A stretch of 64,000 nucleotides of DNA from Gemmata massiliana. GTDB taxonomy: Bacteria > Planctomycetota > Planctomycetia > Gemmatales > Gemmataceae. Made by a program: the position numbers and the translations under genes. The stretch lies in the NCBI GenBank assembly GCA_000531095.1, contig HG799466.1, forward strand, positions 600,661 to 664,660, given 5' to 3'. Of this stretch, positions 18,842 through 28,715 are shown piece after piece. The notes beneath the pieces are model-generated. The model saw only the letters and a list, made by a program, of their open reading frames with translations. It was not told where the DNA came from and did no database searches. Within the stretch, counting starts at the first letter, position 1. Each line of letters starts with the position of its first letter.

Positions 18842-19719
18842 TCGTCTTCAACGGCGACATCGACGGACACTTTAATGGCGTGTTGCCCGCCACCGAGAAT
18901 CACCCCTTTGAGCGGGCTTACGTCGTCGTAGTCCCGCCCCCAGGCGAGCAGAATGTGCCGCTCCTGCGGAATCTGGTCGTTCGTCGGGTCCAGATCCACC
19001 CACCCGTAGTCACCACAGAACAGACTCACCCAGGCGTGAGTCGCGTCCGCACCAATCAGACGCGGGCGTCCCGGAGGCGGTAGTGTAGACAAGTACCCGC
19101 TGACGTACCGCGCCGCTAACCCGAGGGACCGGAGGCACGCGAGCAACAGGTGCGCGAAGTCCTGACACACCCCGCGGCGCTTCTCGAACACTTCCGCGAC
19201 CGGCGTCGCCACGGTGGTGGCCCGCGGGTCGTACACGAACCCGGTGTGAATCCGGTTCACGAGGTGGAGGGCCGCGTCCAAAATCGAGCGCCCGGGTGTG
19301 AACGAAACGGCGGCGAACTCGGCGTACCGCGGATCGGCCGCGGCGAACCGGGAATCGAACACGAACTGGTACGCATCGAACCAGTCCGGGGCGCGGTCGT
19401 GCCCCAACCGGTCCCGGACGCGCTCCCACGCGGGCGTCGCGCCCGGAACAATGTCCAGAGGCGGTTCAACCGCGATCCGGTGCTCTACTCGCACCGTCAA
19501 TTCGCGGTGCGGTTCCTGGATGGTGAAGTAGTGGACCGGGTTACCGAAATAATCGACGCGCTCCTCGATCACGGCCGGGCCGGGCGAAATCGACAGAATC
19601 GAAGGCTCGGATTGCTGCCGGGAGCATTCCCGGATGAACAGGTGCGCGACGTTCTGACAGAGTGAAACCGATTCGGTGTACTCGTAAGCGGTGACGTGCG
19701 TAATCGCATAGCGCGTCAC
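18838..19719 (-). CDS. Transglutaminase-like cysteine peptidase of the ATP-grasp operon
   Basis: The start is GTG 19719 (VTRYAITHVTAYEY). It overlaps the TGA of the upstream gene as GTGA, so translation is probably coupled. The 293-residue protein has a bacterial transglutaminase N-terminal beta domain (about 1-80) and a core with the catalytic triad in order: Cys in RRGVCQDFAHLL, His in DATHAWVSLF, Asp in GWVDLDPTND. There is no signal peptide. In this family the triad is predicted to hydrolyse or transfer amide bonds, here probably on a peptide modified by the ATP-grasp enzymes. It is the last gene of the five-gene operon and ends tail to tail with the zinc peptidase. Confidence 0.9.
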   Translation of the reverse strand: MTRYAITHVTAYEYTESVSLCQNVAHLFIRECSRQQSEPSILSISPGPAVIEERVDYFGNPVHYFTIQEPHRELTVRVEHRIAVEPPLDIVPGATPAWERVRDRLGHDRAPDWFDAYQFVFDSRFAAADPRYAEFAAVSFTPGRSILDAALHLVNRIHTGFVYDPRATTVATPVAEVFEKRRGVCQDFAHLLLACLRSLGLAARYVSGYLSTLPPPGRPRLIGADATHAWVSLFCGDYGWVDLDPTNDQIPQERHILLAWGRDYDDVSPLKGVILGGGQHAIKVSVDVAVEDD

Positions 19720-22307
19720 AACGGCTCTCCCGAGTCGGCCCCGGTCCGGCGAATCGGGTCGGGGGTCGCCATGTGGCGCGAGGTCTGGAGGTGGCTGAGG
19801 TACTGCTGGGTGATCGCGTCGGACAGAATCGGGAGCCACCCGCCCACGTGGTTGAGCAGATCCCGCAGCCCCGGGCGCACACCATCTTCAACCATTGCGA
19901 GGCGCTCCGGCTCGGCCAACCGCACGGAGCCGAGCGCGGCCAGCGCGAACCGCTGTTCCGGAGAGCGTATGCTTACGGTCGGGCGCGGCAAGTGATCCAC
20001 ATCATCAACCAGAGCCGCGAGTTGCGTGGCCAGCGAGCGCGGGTTGGTTTCGTCCTCGACAACCAGGTCGAGCACCGCTTCTGCGCGAAGGCTACTCAGG
20101 TACCGGCGCCGGTAGGTCATCCCGCTATCCACCACTTCCAGCACCGCGTCGAGCACCGGTCCTTCGTGCTCAGCGGTCGTCACGAGCGTCGCCCGTAGCA
20201 GCCCGATCAGGTACATCGCCCGTTCCAACTTGCGGCCCATGTTCAGGAACCGCCACCCTTCCCCGCGGGTCATGCTCTCGGAAACGAGCCCGCCGAACGC
20301 GGCCAGGGTGGTGACGGTTCGGTTCAACAGGTCGAGTACATCAGCCGGAGTCGGTTCGTCGTCATCAGTATCGGGGGTGAGTTCTCCCGGAAGCGCACTC
20401 AAAGTGTTGACCACGCGCCACATATCGAGTGAGATCAGATCCCGAACGACCGAGGCCACGAGCCGAACGCACCGAACGACGGACACGAGGCTGTTCGAGT
20501 CCGATGCGGCGAATACCGCCGGGAGCACGCGAGCGAACGGATCGTCTGACGTGTTCGCACGCAGTGGCTTGTGATCGCCCTGTGCCGCAAGAGCAGCGAA
20601 AAGCGAGGGCAGCTCCGGGCTGTCGACCAAGCCGGACCGTTCGGTCAACCGAACCACGATCCCGCGGAGGAGCCGCGTCAGCCCTTCGGCGCGTTCCGCG
20701 TACCGGCCGAGCCAGAACAGGTTGTCCGCGGCGCGACTCGGCAAATCGCCACCGGACCGCGTCAGTGCGACCCGATACCCCGCGGCCGGGAGCAGACTGA
20801 AGTCGCTCACCTCGGTATCCGCGAGCACCCAGGTGTCCTTGCTCCCGCCCCCGCGCTGCATCGACACGACGGTCGTGTCTGACGAAGCACTCACTCGCGT
20901 CAATCCGCCCGGCATGAACGCGAACCCGCCCCGAGAATCGGCCGCGAGGTACGAGCGGACGACCAACTTCCGCGGAACGAGCCGGTTCCCGTCCAGAACG
21001 GGCGTCGCGGACAAGTCGATGCGCTCTTGCGCAACGAAATCGCGCGGTCGGTTCCGAATTCGGGCCGCAAGAGCCGCGCGCTGAGTCGTGGACAGGTCCG
21101 ACGGAAACTCCGGCTCCATCCGGCTCGCCGGGAACGCCGGTTTGATGACGAGATCGGCCAAGTGATCGAGTACGTAGCGAAGTGACTCCGGGTCACCGCA
21201 CCACCACGTGGGTACGGAGTCGAGGAGCAGTTCCTCACCTAAAAGCGTTCGGCATAATCGCGGAAGGAACGCGGGGAGCGCCGGGGTTTCCAGTAACCCG
21301 GTGCCGAGCGCGTTCGCCACCGCGACGTTACCGCTCCGGACCGCGTGCACAAGCCCCGGCACCCCCAAGAAGGAATCCGGGCGCAGTTCGAGCGGATCGC
21401 AGAAGTCATCGTCCAGTCGGCGGAAGATCACTTCCACCGGTTGCAACCCGCCGAGCACTTTGAGGAAGACGCGATTGTCCCGCACCGTAAGGTCGCCGCC
21501 CTCGACGAGCGTGTAACCGAGATATCGCGCGAGGTAGGCGTGCTCGAAATACGTCTCGTTGTACGGCCCGGGGGTGAGCAGAACGACGCGCGGGTTGTCC
21601 TTGTTCCGCGGTGCGAGCGACCGGAGCGTGTCTCGCACGGTCTGGAAGAACAGAGCCAACCGATTCACACGGCAATCGCGGAACGCTTCCGGGAGCGTCC
21701 GCGTCATCACGATGCGGTTTTCGAGCGCGTACCCAGCGCCTGAAGGAGCCTGGGTGCGGTCCCCGATCACCCGCCAGTTCCCGTCGGCCCCGCGCCCGAG
21801 GTTCGCCGCGTAGAGGTGGAGGTATCGCCCACCTGGAACTCGTACCCCGTGAACGGGCCGAAGGAACCCGGGGTTCGGAACAACCAGTTCCGGCGGAAGT
21901 ACGCCGTCTTTCAGGAGCCACTGTGGGCCGTAAAGATCAGCGAGGACGAGTTCTAAGAGTTGTGCCCGCTGAACGAGTCCGTGTTCGAGGGCCGCGGCTT
22001 CGATGTTCGGGATGAGGAGCGGGATCGGATCGAGTTGCCAGGGGCGGGCAATGCCGTCGGGGTCGCCGTAAACGTTGTAAGTGACACCGTTTTCGCGGAT
22101 CAGATCTTTCGCTTCGCGCCACCGCCGGGCCATCTCGATCGGCCCGAGTTCTTGCAGCGAACCAAAGAATTTCGCCCAGTGGGGGCGGGATTTCCCGTTG
22201 CGGTCGATCGCTTCATCGAAACCGGCCGGCACCTCATACCCCGACCGGGGGTCAGTGCCCGGTGGAGCATGGGGGTCGGTCGGCTCGTATGAACGGTGTT
22301 CTGGCAT
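19716..22307 (-). CDS. Circularly permuted type-2 ATP-grasp fused to an alpha-E domain
   Basis: I start at ATG 22307 (MPEHRSYEPTDPHAPPG); the frame stays open to 22349. Residues about 40-530 are a circularly permuted ATP-grasp: NGVTYNVYGDPDGIARPW, APSGAGYALENRIVM, FRRLDDDFCDPLELRPDSF, VANALGTGLLETPAL and the closing [12 protein letters not shown]. The alpha-E helical domain follows from about residue 545 (RAADNLFWLGRYAERAEGL; RGEGWRFLNMGRKLERAMYL). These are two separate genes in most genomes and in the other copy of this very cluster (25895-28529). The ATP-grasp part is predicted to ligate an amine to a carboxylate. The alpha-E part has no known catalytic role. The stop overlaps the next gene's GTG. 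Confidence 0.9.
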   Translation of the reverse strand: MPEHRSYEPTDPHAPPGTDPRSGYEVPAGFDEAIDRNGKSRPHWAKFFGSLQELGPIEMARRWREAKDLIRENGVTYNVYGDPDGIARPWQLDPIPLLIPNIEAAALEHGLVQRAQLLELVLADLYGPQWLLKDGVLPPELVVPNPGFLRPVHGVRVPGGRYLHLYAANLGRGADGNWRVIGDRTQAPSGAGYALENRIVMTRTLPEAFRDCRVNRLALFFQTVRDTLRSLAPRNKDNPRVVLLTPGPYNETYFEHAYLARYLGYTLVEGGDLTVRDNRVFLKVLGGLQPVEVIFRRLDDDFCDPLELRPDSFLGVPGLVHAVRSGNVAVANALGTGLLETPALPAFLPRLCRTLLGEELLLDSVPTWWCGDPESLRYVLDHLADLVIKPAFPASRMEPEFPSDLSTTQRAALAARIRNRPRDFVAQERIDLSATPVLDGNRLVPRKLVVRSYLAADSRGGFAFMPGGLTRVSASSDTTVVSMQRGGGSKDTWVLADTEVSDFSLLPAAGYRVALTRSGGDLPSRAADNLFWLGRYAERAEGLTRLLRGIVVRLTERSGLVDSPELPSLFAALAAQGDHKPLRANTSDDPFARVLPAVFAASDSNSLVSVVRCVRLVASVVRDLISLDMWRVVNTLSALPGELTPDTDDDEPTPADVLDLLNRTVTTLAAFGGLVSESMTRGEGWRFLNMGRKLERAMYLIGLLRATLVTTAEHEGPVLDAVLEVVDSGMTYRRRYLSSLRAEAVLDLVVEDETNPRSLATQLAALVDDVDHLPRPTVSIRSPEQRFALAALGSVRLAEPERLAMVEDGVRPGLRDLLNHVGGWLPILSDAITQQYLSHLQTSRHMATPDPIRRTGADSGEPL

Positions 22308-22402
22308 CCGGGGTACGGGGGGCAGGTACAAAGGACAATGCCGGACCACAACCAGCGGTCCGGCTCCCCGACCCCTGAGCTGCGATGTCTGTCCCGTTTA
22401 CA

Positions 22403-25400
22403 TCATTCTACCGCATCAATTGACACGCGGCCGAGGACCGCCGATTCTTTATCCCGAGCCGGCGCCCGATATTGTGCCGGTTTAGGCCGGCGCAAATCAA
22501 GTGTGAATGGGAACTCAGCGTCCGGCTCTTCCGGCGGCGCGCTCACCGGACCGGGCGTATGACCGAACGCGAAGAACCGGGCGATCCGCCGACTTTCGGC
22601 CGCGAGCGCATTCACCGGGAAGTCTTCGAGTGCCCGCCCGCCCGGGTGCGCGACGTGGTAGGTGCAGCCACCGATGCTCCGATCGTTCCAGGTGTCCAAC
22701 ACGTCGAAGACAAGCGGCGCGTGAACGGGGATCGTCGGGTGCAAACAACTCGGGGGCTGCCACGCACGGTACCGGACGCCCGCCACAAATTCCCCGTTCG
22801 TCCCGGTCGGGTGCAGCGGAACGCGACGGCCGTTACACGTCAGAAGGTGACGCGGATCGGTCAGCCCGCGCACCTTCACCTGAACCCGTTCGACCGAGGA
22901 ATCGACATACCGGCTCGCTCCCCCACCACTCGGCTCCTCACCTAGCACGTGCCAGGGTTCGATCGCGGTTCGGAGTTCCAGATTCACGCCGCGGCTAGTA
23001 GCCGTGCCGAGGACCGGGAACCGGAACTCCACGTGCGGCGTGAACCAGGCCGGATCGAGCGCGTAACCGCCGTGGGCGCGGAGTTCGTCCAGCGCGTCCG
23101 TAAAATCCTCGTGGACGAAGTGCGGCAGCATGAACTTGTCGTGGAGTGCGGTTCCCCAGCGCACGAGTTTGTGTTCATACGGTTTGCGCCAGAACCACGC
23201 GACGAGCGACCGCATCAGGAGCATCTGGGCACAGCTCATCCGCGCGTGCGGCGGCATCTCGAACGACCGCAATTCCAACAGCCCACGCCGGCCCTCTGCA
23301 GAGTCCGGGCTGAACAGCTTGTCGATGCAGAACTCGGCGCGGTGTGTGTTGCCGGTGAGATCGGTGAGCAGGTGCCGGAACAAGCGATCGACGAGCCACG
23401 CGGGGGGACTTCCTCCCGCGCGCACTTGGCCGAACGCGATCTCCAGTTCGCGGAGCGCATCGTGTCGGGCTTCGTCCACTCGCGGGTGCTGGCTCGTGGG
23501 GCCGATAAACAGCCCGCTGAACAGGTACGACAGCGACGGGTGATTGTGCCAGAACCCGACGAGGCTCTTGAGCAGGTCCGGTCGACGCAGAATCGGGCTA
23601 TCGGCGGGTGTGGGCCCGCCGATCACGACGTGGTTCCCGCCGCCGGTCCCGGTGTGCCGGCCGTCGAGCATGAACTTCTCGGTACACAGCCGGGATTGCC
23701 GTGCTTCTTCGTAAAGCGTGGTGGTGATGTGAACGAGTTCGTCCCAGGAGTGCGCCGGGTGCATATTCGCTTCGATCACGCCGGGATCGGGTGTGATCGA
23801 GAAGTGATTCACCCGGTGATCGTGTGGCGGCTTGTACCCCTCAATGAGCACGGGCCGGTCGAGTTCGGCAGCCGTTGATTCGATCGCGGCGACGAGTTCG
23901 AGGTAATCCTCCACGAAGCGGGCCGGCGGCATGAATACGTGCAGTTTGCCGTTCCGCGGTTCGACACACAGCGCGGTGCGGACCACGTTGCTCGGAGCCG
24001 GGCTGTGAGCGCTCCCATTACTCGATGGCAGGTGCGACCCAAAAGGTCGGCGGTGCCGGCCGTCGTGAGCACCCGTCGGGCGCCCCCAGACATCGAGCGG
24101 CGAATCAGGTGCGGTGCGCGCGAGGCCGGCCGGGATCGCGGGGCCGATGGGGTGCCTCGGCAACGGCCCGCGTGGGGCAAACGGATCGCGCTCTTCGAGG
24201 AACTGCCGGTCCGACGGCGGTTCCCAGGGAAGCGAATCGAGTGGCAACCGGTACCCCATCGGGCTGTCACCGGGTATCAGGAATAGGTTCTCCGTGCGAA
24301 TGAACCACGGGCCACTTTCCCACGGCGAACCCGGCCCGAACGCCTTGCGCAGCGGTAGTAACGTCCCGACCGCGCTACCGAGCTTCTGCTCGAACACTTT
24401 CGCCAGTCGCGCGCGATCTTCGGGGCCGTCCAGTTTATTGTTCAGCGGATCGACGTTCGTGGGCAGGCGCCGCTCGCGCCACATGTAGTACCAGGCGTCC
24501 TCGTACCCCGGGATCGCGTACTTCGGATCAACACCCAACTTCTCGGCCAACACCGCGGCAAATTGTGCCGCGTCGCCGGCACCGAACCCGTAGGGGTGGT
24601 CCTCATTGGCGACGAGTTGCGGGTCGGTCCAGATCGGCTGGCCGTCGGTGCGCCAATAACACCCGAGCGCCCAGCGTGGAAGCTGCTCGCCCGGGTACCA
24701 CTTCCCCTGCCCGAAGTGCAGCAACGCGCCGGGGGCGAACTTGTCGCGGAGCCGCTTCAGCAGTGTGACGGCCTGGCGCCGCTTCTGCGGCCCGAGAGCG
24801 GCGACGTTCCATTCCGGCGCGTCCCGATCATCGATGCTGACGAACGTCGGCTCACCGCCCATCGTCAACCGCACGTCCCACTCGCGGAGATCGGCATCGA
24901 TGTGCGTTCCGAGGGCGTTAATCGCGTCCCATTGCGGTTCGGTGTACGGCTTCGTAACGCGCGGAGCTTCGTCGATCCGCCTGATCGACATCTGGAAGTC
25001 GAAGCCCTCCACGACCGCATCGTCTTCGTCGCGCTTGGCCCAGAAAAACGAGCCGGTGACGGGCGCGGCGGATTGCGGATCGGCGGTACACGCGAGCGGG
25101 ATGTGCCCCTCCGCGGTCATCAACCCGGAGGTCGAGTCCAACCCGACCCACCCCGCTCCGGGCACATACACCTCGGCCCAGGCGTGGAGGTCGGTGAAGT
25201 CGGCCTTCGGCCCTTCGGGGCCTTCCAGGGGCTTCTCATCGGCCACGAGCTGAATCAAGTAGCCCGAGACAAAGCGTGCAGCGAGTCCGAGGTGACGCGC
25301 GAGTTGCGCCAGCAACCACGCCGAATCGCGGCACGACCCGCGCCCGAGTTCGAGTGTTTCTTCGGGCGTCTGTACGCCCGGCTCCCTCCGGATGACGTAA

Positions 25401-25870
25401 GAGACCCGCTGCCGGACGAGCCGGTTTAGCCCGACCAAGTAGTCGTTCATCTTCACGCCGGTCTGCCGCGCGCCGTCGATCAGCTTCTGCAACAGCGGTC
25501 CGGCGGGAAGCGTCTCGAGGTACGGCGCGAGTTCCCGACTGAGCGCCGCGTCGTACTGAAACGGGTACTCCTGCGCGTACTCTTCGATGAAGAAATCGAA
25601 CGGATTGATCGGTGTGAGATCGGCAATCAGATCGACGGTGACGACCAGTTCGGACACCGGCTTCGGGAACACGAGTCGCGCGAGGTAGTTGCTGTAGGGG
25701 TCTTGCTGCCAGTTCAGAAAGTGCGGGGTGGGTTCGATCGTGAGCGAATAGCTCGGGACCGGGGTCCGCGCGTGCGGGGCCGGGCGCAGCCGCACAACGT
25801 GCGGCATAAGCGTCACTGGCCGGTCGTAGGTGTACTTGGTGACGTGGTGGAGAGCTACGCGGATGCCCAT
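22403..25870 (-). CDS. Transglutaminase-DUF2126 (putative amidoligase) protein
   Basis: This 1,155-residue protein starts at ATG 25870 (MGIRVALHHVTKYTYDRP) after AGGA. The N-terminal 300 residues are a transglutaminase-like peptidase with Cys in GRGSCRDSAWLLAQ, His in FTDLHAWAEVY and Asp in GWVGLDSTSG. The rest is DUF2126, described in Pfam as a putative amidoligase: RLTMGGEPTFVSIDDRDAP, GQGKWYPGEQLPRWALGC, DPGVIEANMHPAHSWDEL, GRHTGTGGGNHVVIGG. One chain may therefore both make and break amide bonds. It is cytoplasmic, in the middle of the operon, 24 bases after the alpha-E gene. Confidence 0.92.
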   Translation of the reverse strand: MGIRVALHHVTKYTYDRPVTLMPHVVRLRPAPHARTPVPSYSLTIEPTPHFLNWQQDPYSNYLARLVFPKPVSELVVTVDLIADLTPINPFDFFIEEYAQEYPFQYDAALSRELAPYLETLPAGPLLQKLIDGARQTGVKMNDYLVGLNRLVRQRVSYVIRREPGVQTPEETLELGRGSCRDSAWLLAQLARHLGLAARFVSGYLIQLVADEKPLEGPEGPKADFTDLHAWAEVYVPGAGWVGLDSTSGLMTAEGHIPLACTADPQSAAPVTGSFFWAKRDEDDAVVEGFDFQMSIRRIDEAPRVTKPYTEPQWDAINALGTHIDADLREWDVRLTMGGEPTFVSIDDRDAPEWNVAALGPQKRRQAVTLLKRLRDKFAPGALLHFGQGKWYPGEQLPRWALGCYWRTDGQPIWTDPQLVANEDHPYGFGAGDAAQFAAVLAEKLGVDPKYAIPGYEDAWYYMWRERRLPTNVDPLNNKLDGPEDRARLAKVFEQKLGSAVGTLLPLRKAFGPGSPWESGPWFIRTENLFLIPGDSPMGYRLPLDSLPWEPPSDRQFLEERDPFAPRGPLPRHPIGPAIPAGLARTAPDSPLDVWGRPTGAHDGRHRRPFGSHLPSSNGSAHSPAPSNVVRTALCVEPRNGKLHVFMPPARFVEDYLELVAAIESTAAELDRPVLIEGYKPPHDHRVNHFSITPDPGVIEANMHPAHSWDELVHITTTLYEEARQSRLCTEKFMLDGRHTGTGGGNHVVIGGPTPADSPILRRPDLLKSLVGFWHNHPSLSYLFSGLFIGPTSQHPRVDEARHDALRELEIAFGQVRAGGSPPAWLVDRLFRHLLTDLTGNTHRAEFCIDKLFSPDSAEGRRGLLELRSFEMPPHARMSCAQMLLMRSLVAWFWRKPYEHKLVRWGTALHDKFMLPHFVHEDFTDALDELRAHGGYALDPAWFTPHVEFRFPVLGTATSRGVNLELRTAIEPWHVLGEEPSGGGASRYVDSSVERVQVKVRGLTDPRHLLTCNGRRVPLHPTGTNGEFVAGVRYRAWQPPSCLHPTIPVHAPLVFDVLDTWNDRSIGGCTYHVAHPGGRALEDFPVNALAAESRRIARFFAFGHTPGPVSAPPEEPDAEFPFTLDLRRPKPAQYRAPARDKESAVLGRVSIDAVE

Positions 25871-25894
25871 GCGGGGTTCCTGTTCCGAATTCGG

Positions 25895-26911
25895 TTAGGA
25901 CTGGCTCTGTGTCTGGGTCATCGCGGCGGGTGCCGGGGGCGGTATCGGCGCCTTCGAGTCGGGCGGGCGCACGTCCGCGGCAAAGAACGTCGCGTGGATG
26001 GCTTCCCCGATTTCGTGGACCGAATCGACGACGTGCGTGAGCGTCTCGTGTAGCCCGTCGCGGATCACGTCGGGAATCATCCGCGCGTCCAGGTAGGCCA
26101 GCAGAGTCGCGAGCCGCCGCTCCGGTGCGGTCGGGGCGTGACCGGGCGGGTTACCCGCCACGGCCGCGGTCGCGGCTTCGCATTCGCGCAAGCACCGGCG
26201 AACCGATCGGGGGAACTGCTCGTCGAAGATCAGGAACTCGGCGACCGCGGCGGCGGGGTCGCTCGGCATCAACCGGGGTTTCTTGTGGAACGGCTCGTAC
26301 CCTGAGCAACTCATCAGAATCGCGACCCAGTGCGCGTTGTCGATCGGGCTGCCGACGTCTTCGACCCGGGGCAGCAACGTGTGGTACTTCACGTCCATGA
26401 TCCGGGCGGTCTGGCTGGTCCGCTCCAAATAAGTCCCGAGCTTGAAGAACTCCCACGCCTCGCCGTGGCTCATGGTGGTGTCGGCGATGCCGTGGATGAG
26501 CTGGTTGATGCGCCGCACCTGGGCGTAGAACTCGCTCCGGTGCGCGTCGAAGAGCGCGCGCCCCTCGTCCCCCTGCATCCACAGGTGGTAGTAGTTCAGG
26601 CGCTCCCACATCTCGGCCGAGATCACTTCGCGGATGATCCGGGCGTTCTCCCGCGCCCACGCCAGCGACGACGCGATGCTGAACGGGTTGTCCCGGTCCC
26701 AGGTCATGAACTCCTGGACGTTCTCGGCGGTCGGCTCGTCTTTGTAATCGTGGACGCCCGAGATGATGAGCAGCGGGCGCCACTGCTGCTCGACCGGGAC
26801 GTGGAAGTCCAACAGGAGGGTGTGGTTGACTTCGAGAACCCGGGCCGTATTTTCCGCTCGTTCCAGGTACCGGGCGAGCCAGAAACAGTGCTCCGCAACA
26901 CGGGAAATCAT
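25895..26911 (-). CDS. Alpha-E domain protein
   Basis: From ATG 26911 (MISRVAEHCFWLARYLERA) the 338-residue protein is all-helical and matches the alpha-E family. It has the N-terminal FWLARYLERAENTARVL signature, a central SHGEAWEFFKLGTYLERTSQ and a conserved RISQ-like Arg-rich helix. The function of alpha-E is unknown. It nearly always lies beside circularly permuted ATP-grasp genes and may bind their substrate. Here it is the stand-alone version of the domain fused in the gene at 19716-22307. Its short C-terminal tail is rich in Pro and Ala. Confidence 0.88.
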   Translation of the reverse strand: MISRVAEHCFWLARYLERAENTARVLEVNHTLLLDFHVPVEQQWRPLLIISGVHDYKDEPTAENVQEFMTWDRDNPFSIASSLAWARENARIIREVISAEMWERLNYYHLWMQGDEGRALFDAHRSEFYAQVRRINQLIHGIADTTMSHGEAWEFFKLGTYLERTSQTARIMDVKYHTLLPRVEDVGSPIDNAHWVAILMSCSGYEPFHKKPRLMPSDPAAAVAEFLIFDEQFPRSVRRCLRECEAATAAVAGNPPGHAPTAPERRLATLLAYLDARMIPDVIRDGLHETLTHVVDSVHEIGEAIHATFFAADVRPPDSKAPIPPPAPAAMTQTQSQS

Positions 26912-27008
26912 GCTCAATCGCCGGGGGTCAGAGATCGGTTCGATTCGCGCCGGAACAACTCATCGATCCAGGTGTGTGAGCACCAACGCGCTCACACACA
27001 CCACCTCG

Positions 27009-28529
27009 CTATTGCGGGTGGCGGCCGTTCTCAAGCACCCACGTGTCTTTGCTCCCACCGCCCTGACTGGAGTTCACAACCAGTGAACCCTTCGTCAGCG
27101 CGGTGCGAGTAAGACCGCCGGGCAGCACCCACGTTGAGCTACCGGTAATAATGTACGGCCGCAGATCGACGTGACGCGGGGCGACGCCCTCGTCGGTCCA
27201 GGTCGGGCAGGTGCTCAGCGTTACGACCGGTTGTGCGACGTAGTTGCGCGGGTTGTCTTTGATCTTCTCCGCGAACTCCGCGCGCTGCGCCGCGGTGCTG
27301 AACGGCCCCATTAGCATGCCGTATCCGCCGGACTCGTTCACCGCCTTGACGACCAATTCGTCGAGGTGATCGAGGGTGTACCGCTCGTCTTCCGGGCGGG
27401 CGCAGATGTGCGTCGGGACGTTCTTCAGGAGCGGCTCTTCGGACAGGTAGAAGCGGATCATGTCCTCGGTGTACGGGTACACCGCCTTGTCGTCGGCGAC
27501 CCCGGTGCCGACTGCGTTCGCGAGAGTCACGTTGCCGGCGCGGTACGCTCGGAACAGCCCGGGTACCCCGAGCAGGCTGTCGGGGCGGAACGCTTCAGGA
27601 TCGAGGAAATCGTCGTCCAATCGGCGGTAGATCACGTCCACGCGCTGCGGTCCGCGTGTGGTCTTCAGATAGACCACGTCGTCGTGAACGAACAAGTCCT
27701 GGCCGAACACGAGTTCCACGCCCATGTGCCGCGCGAGGAAACTGTGCTCGAAGTACGCGGAGTTATACTGCCCCGGTGAGAGCACCACCACGCACGGCGA
27801 CGTGCTCGCGGAAGTAGGCGCGACCGACGCCAGTGCGTCGCGCAGGCGCCGCGGATAGTCCTCGACGCGCTTCACCCGGATGTCCGCGAACAGTTGCGGG
27901 AACACCTTCTTCATCACGGCCCGGTTCTCGAGCACGTAGCTCACGCCGCTCGGCGTCCGGCCGTTGTCTTCGAGCACGAGGAACTGGCCCGCGGTGTCCC
28001 GAATGAGGTCGGTTCCGCAAATGTGAATGTAAACCCCGCCCGGAGGCGTGAAGCCGATCATCTCCTTACGGAAGCCCTTCGAGCCGAGCACGAGTTCGGT
28101 CGGGATCACGCCCTTGCGGAGAATCCGCTGGTCGTGGTACACGTCGTGGAGGAACAGGTTAAGCGCCCGAACGCGCTGAACGAGTCCGGCTTCCAGCACG
28201 TACCACTCGGCCGCCGGGATCGGGCGCGGGATCAGATCAAACGGGAAGATCTTCTCGACGCCGCGCCGATCGGAATAAACGCTGAACGTGACGCCCTGGT
28301 TAACGAAGGCCAGGTCCGCGTTGCTGCGCTTCGCCTGGAACTCGTGGATGTGGAACCGCCCGAGGCGCTCGACGACCGCGGAACAGTGTTGGTGTGGGGT
28401 GGGTGTACGGTCGAAGAGTTCGTCCCAGGCTGTCGCATGGGGAGCGTAATTGTCGAAGAGACGCGGCTTGTTAGCCAGTGACCCGTTGAGGCTCGGGGCC
28501 AGACGGGACGGGATTCCTAGAGTGGGCAT
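27009..28529 (-). CDS. Circularly permuted type-2 ATP-grasp protein (stand-alone copy)
   Basis: ATG 28529 ([17 protein letters not shown]) follows AGGAG with a 6-base gap and is preferred to the earlier in-frame ATG 28547. The 506-residue protein carries the family signatures [73 protein letters not shown] and [11 protein letters not shown]. Its predicted reaction is ATP-dependent amide-bond formation. It is the first gene of the operon 28529-18838. About 90 bases separate it from the alpha-E gene. The fused homologue downstream shares the same motifs but is clearly diverged, so the two are old paralogues rather than a recent duplication. Confidence 0.9.
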   Translation of the reverse strand: MPTLGIPSRLAPSLNGSLANKPRLFDNYAPHATAWDELFDRTPTPHQHCSAVVERLGRFHIHEFQAKRSNADLAFVNQGVTFSVYSDRRGVEKIFPFDLIPRPIPAAEWYVLEAGLVQRVRALNLFLHDVYHDQRILRKGVIPTELVLGSKGFRKEMIGFTPPGGVYIHICGTDLIRDTAGQFLVLEDNGRTPSGVSYVLENRAVMKKVFPQLFADIRVKRVEDYPRRLRDALASVAPTSASTSPCVVVLSPGQYNSAYFEHSFLARHMGVELVFGQDLFVHDDVVYLKTTRGPQRVDVIYRRLDDDFLDPEAFRPDSLLGVPGLFRAYRAGNVTLANAVGTGVADDKAVYPYTEDMIRFYLSEEPLLKNVPTHICARPEDERYTLDHLDELVVKAVNESGGYGMLMGPFSTAAQRAEFAEKIKDNPRNYVAQPVVTLSTCPTWTDEGVAPRHVDLRPYIITGSSTWVLPGGLTRTALTKGSLVVNSSQGGGSKDTWVLENGRHPQ

Positions 28530-28656
28530 GGGAAGCTCCTGCCACATTACCAGGCTTCGGCCGCGCGCGGATCAGGCACAGATGTTGTTTCTGCGGTCGA
28601 ATCAAGCCATATTTGGGTTGATCTCCAGTGTAATTGCAAGTGTGGTGCCGAAATAC

Positions 28657-28711
28657 ACAGCACGAATCGCTTCGCAAGATCCCACGGACCTTACAAAGCG
28701 ATTCGTGCTGT
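28657..28711 (-). terminator. 16-bp perfect hairpin after gltD
   Basis: ACAGCACGAATCGCTT (28657-28672) and its exact inverse AAGCGATTCGTGCTGT (28696-28711) flank a 23-base loop, 4 bases past the gltD stop. The position fits a transcription terminator of the glt genes. The large loop and lack of a U-tract make the mechanism uncertain. Confidence 0.65.
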
Positions 28712-28715
28712 CGTG

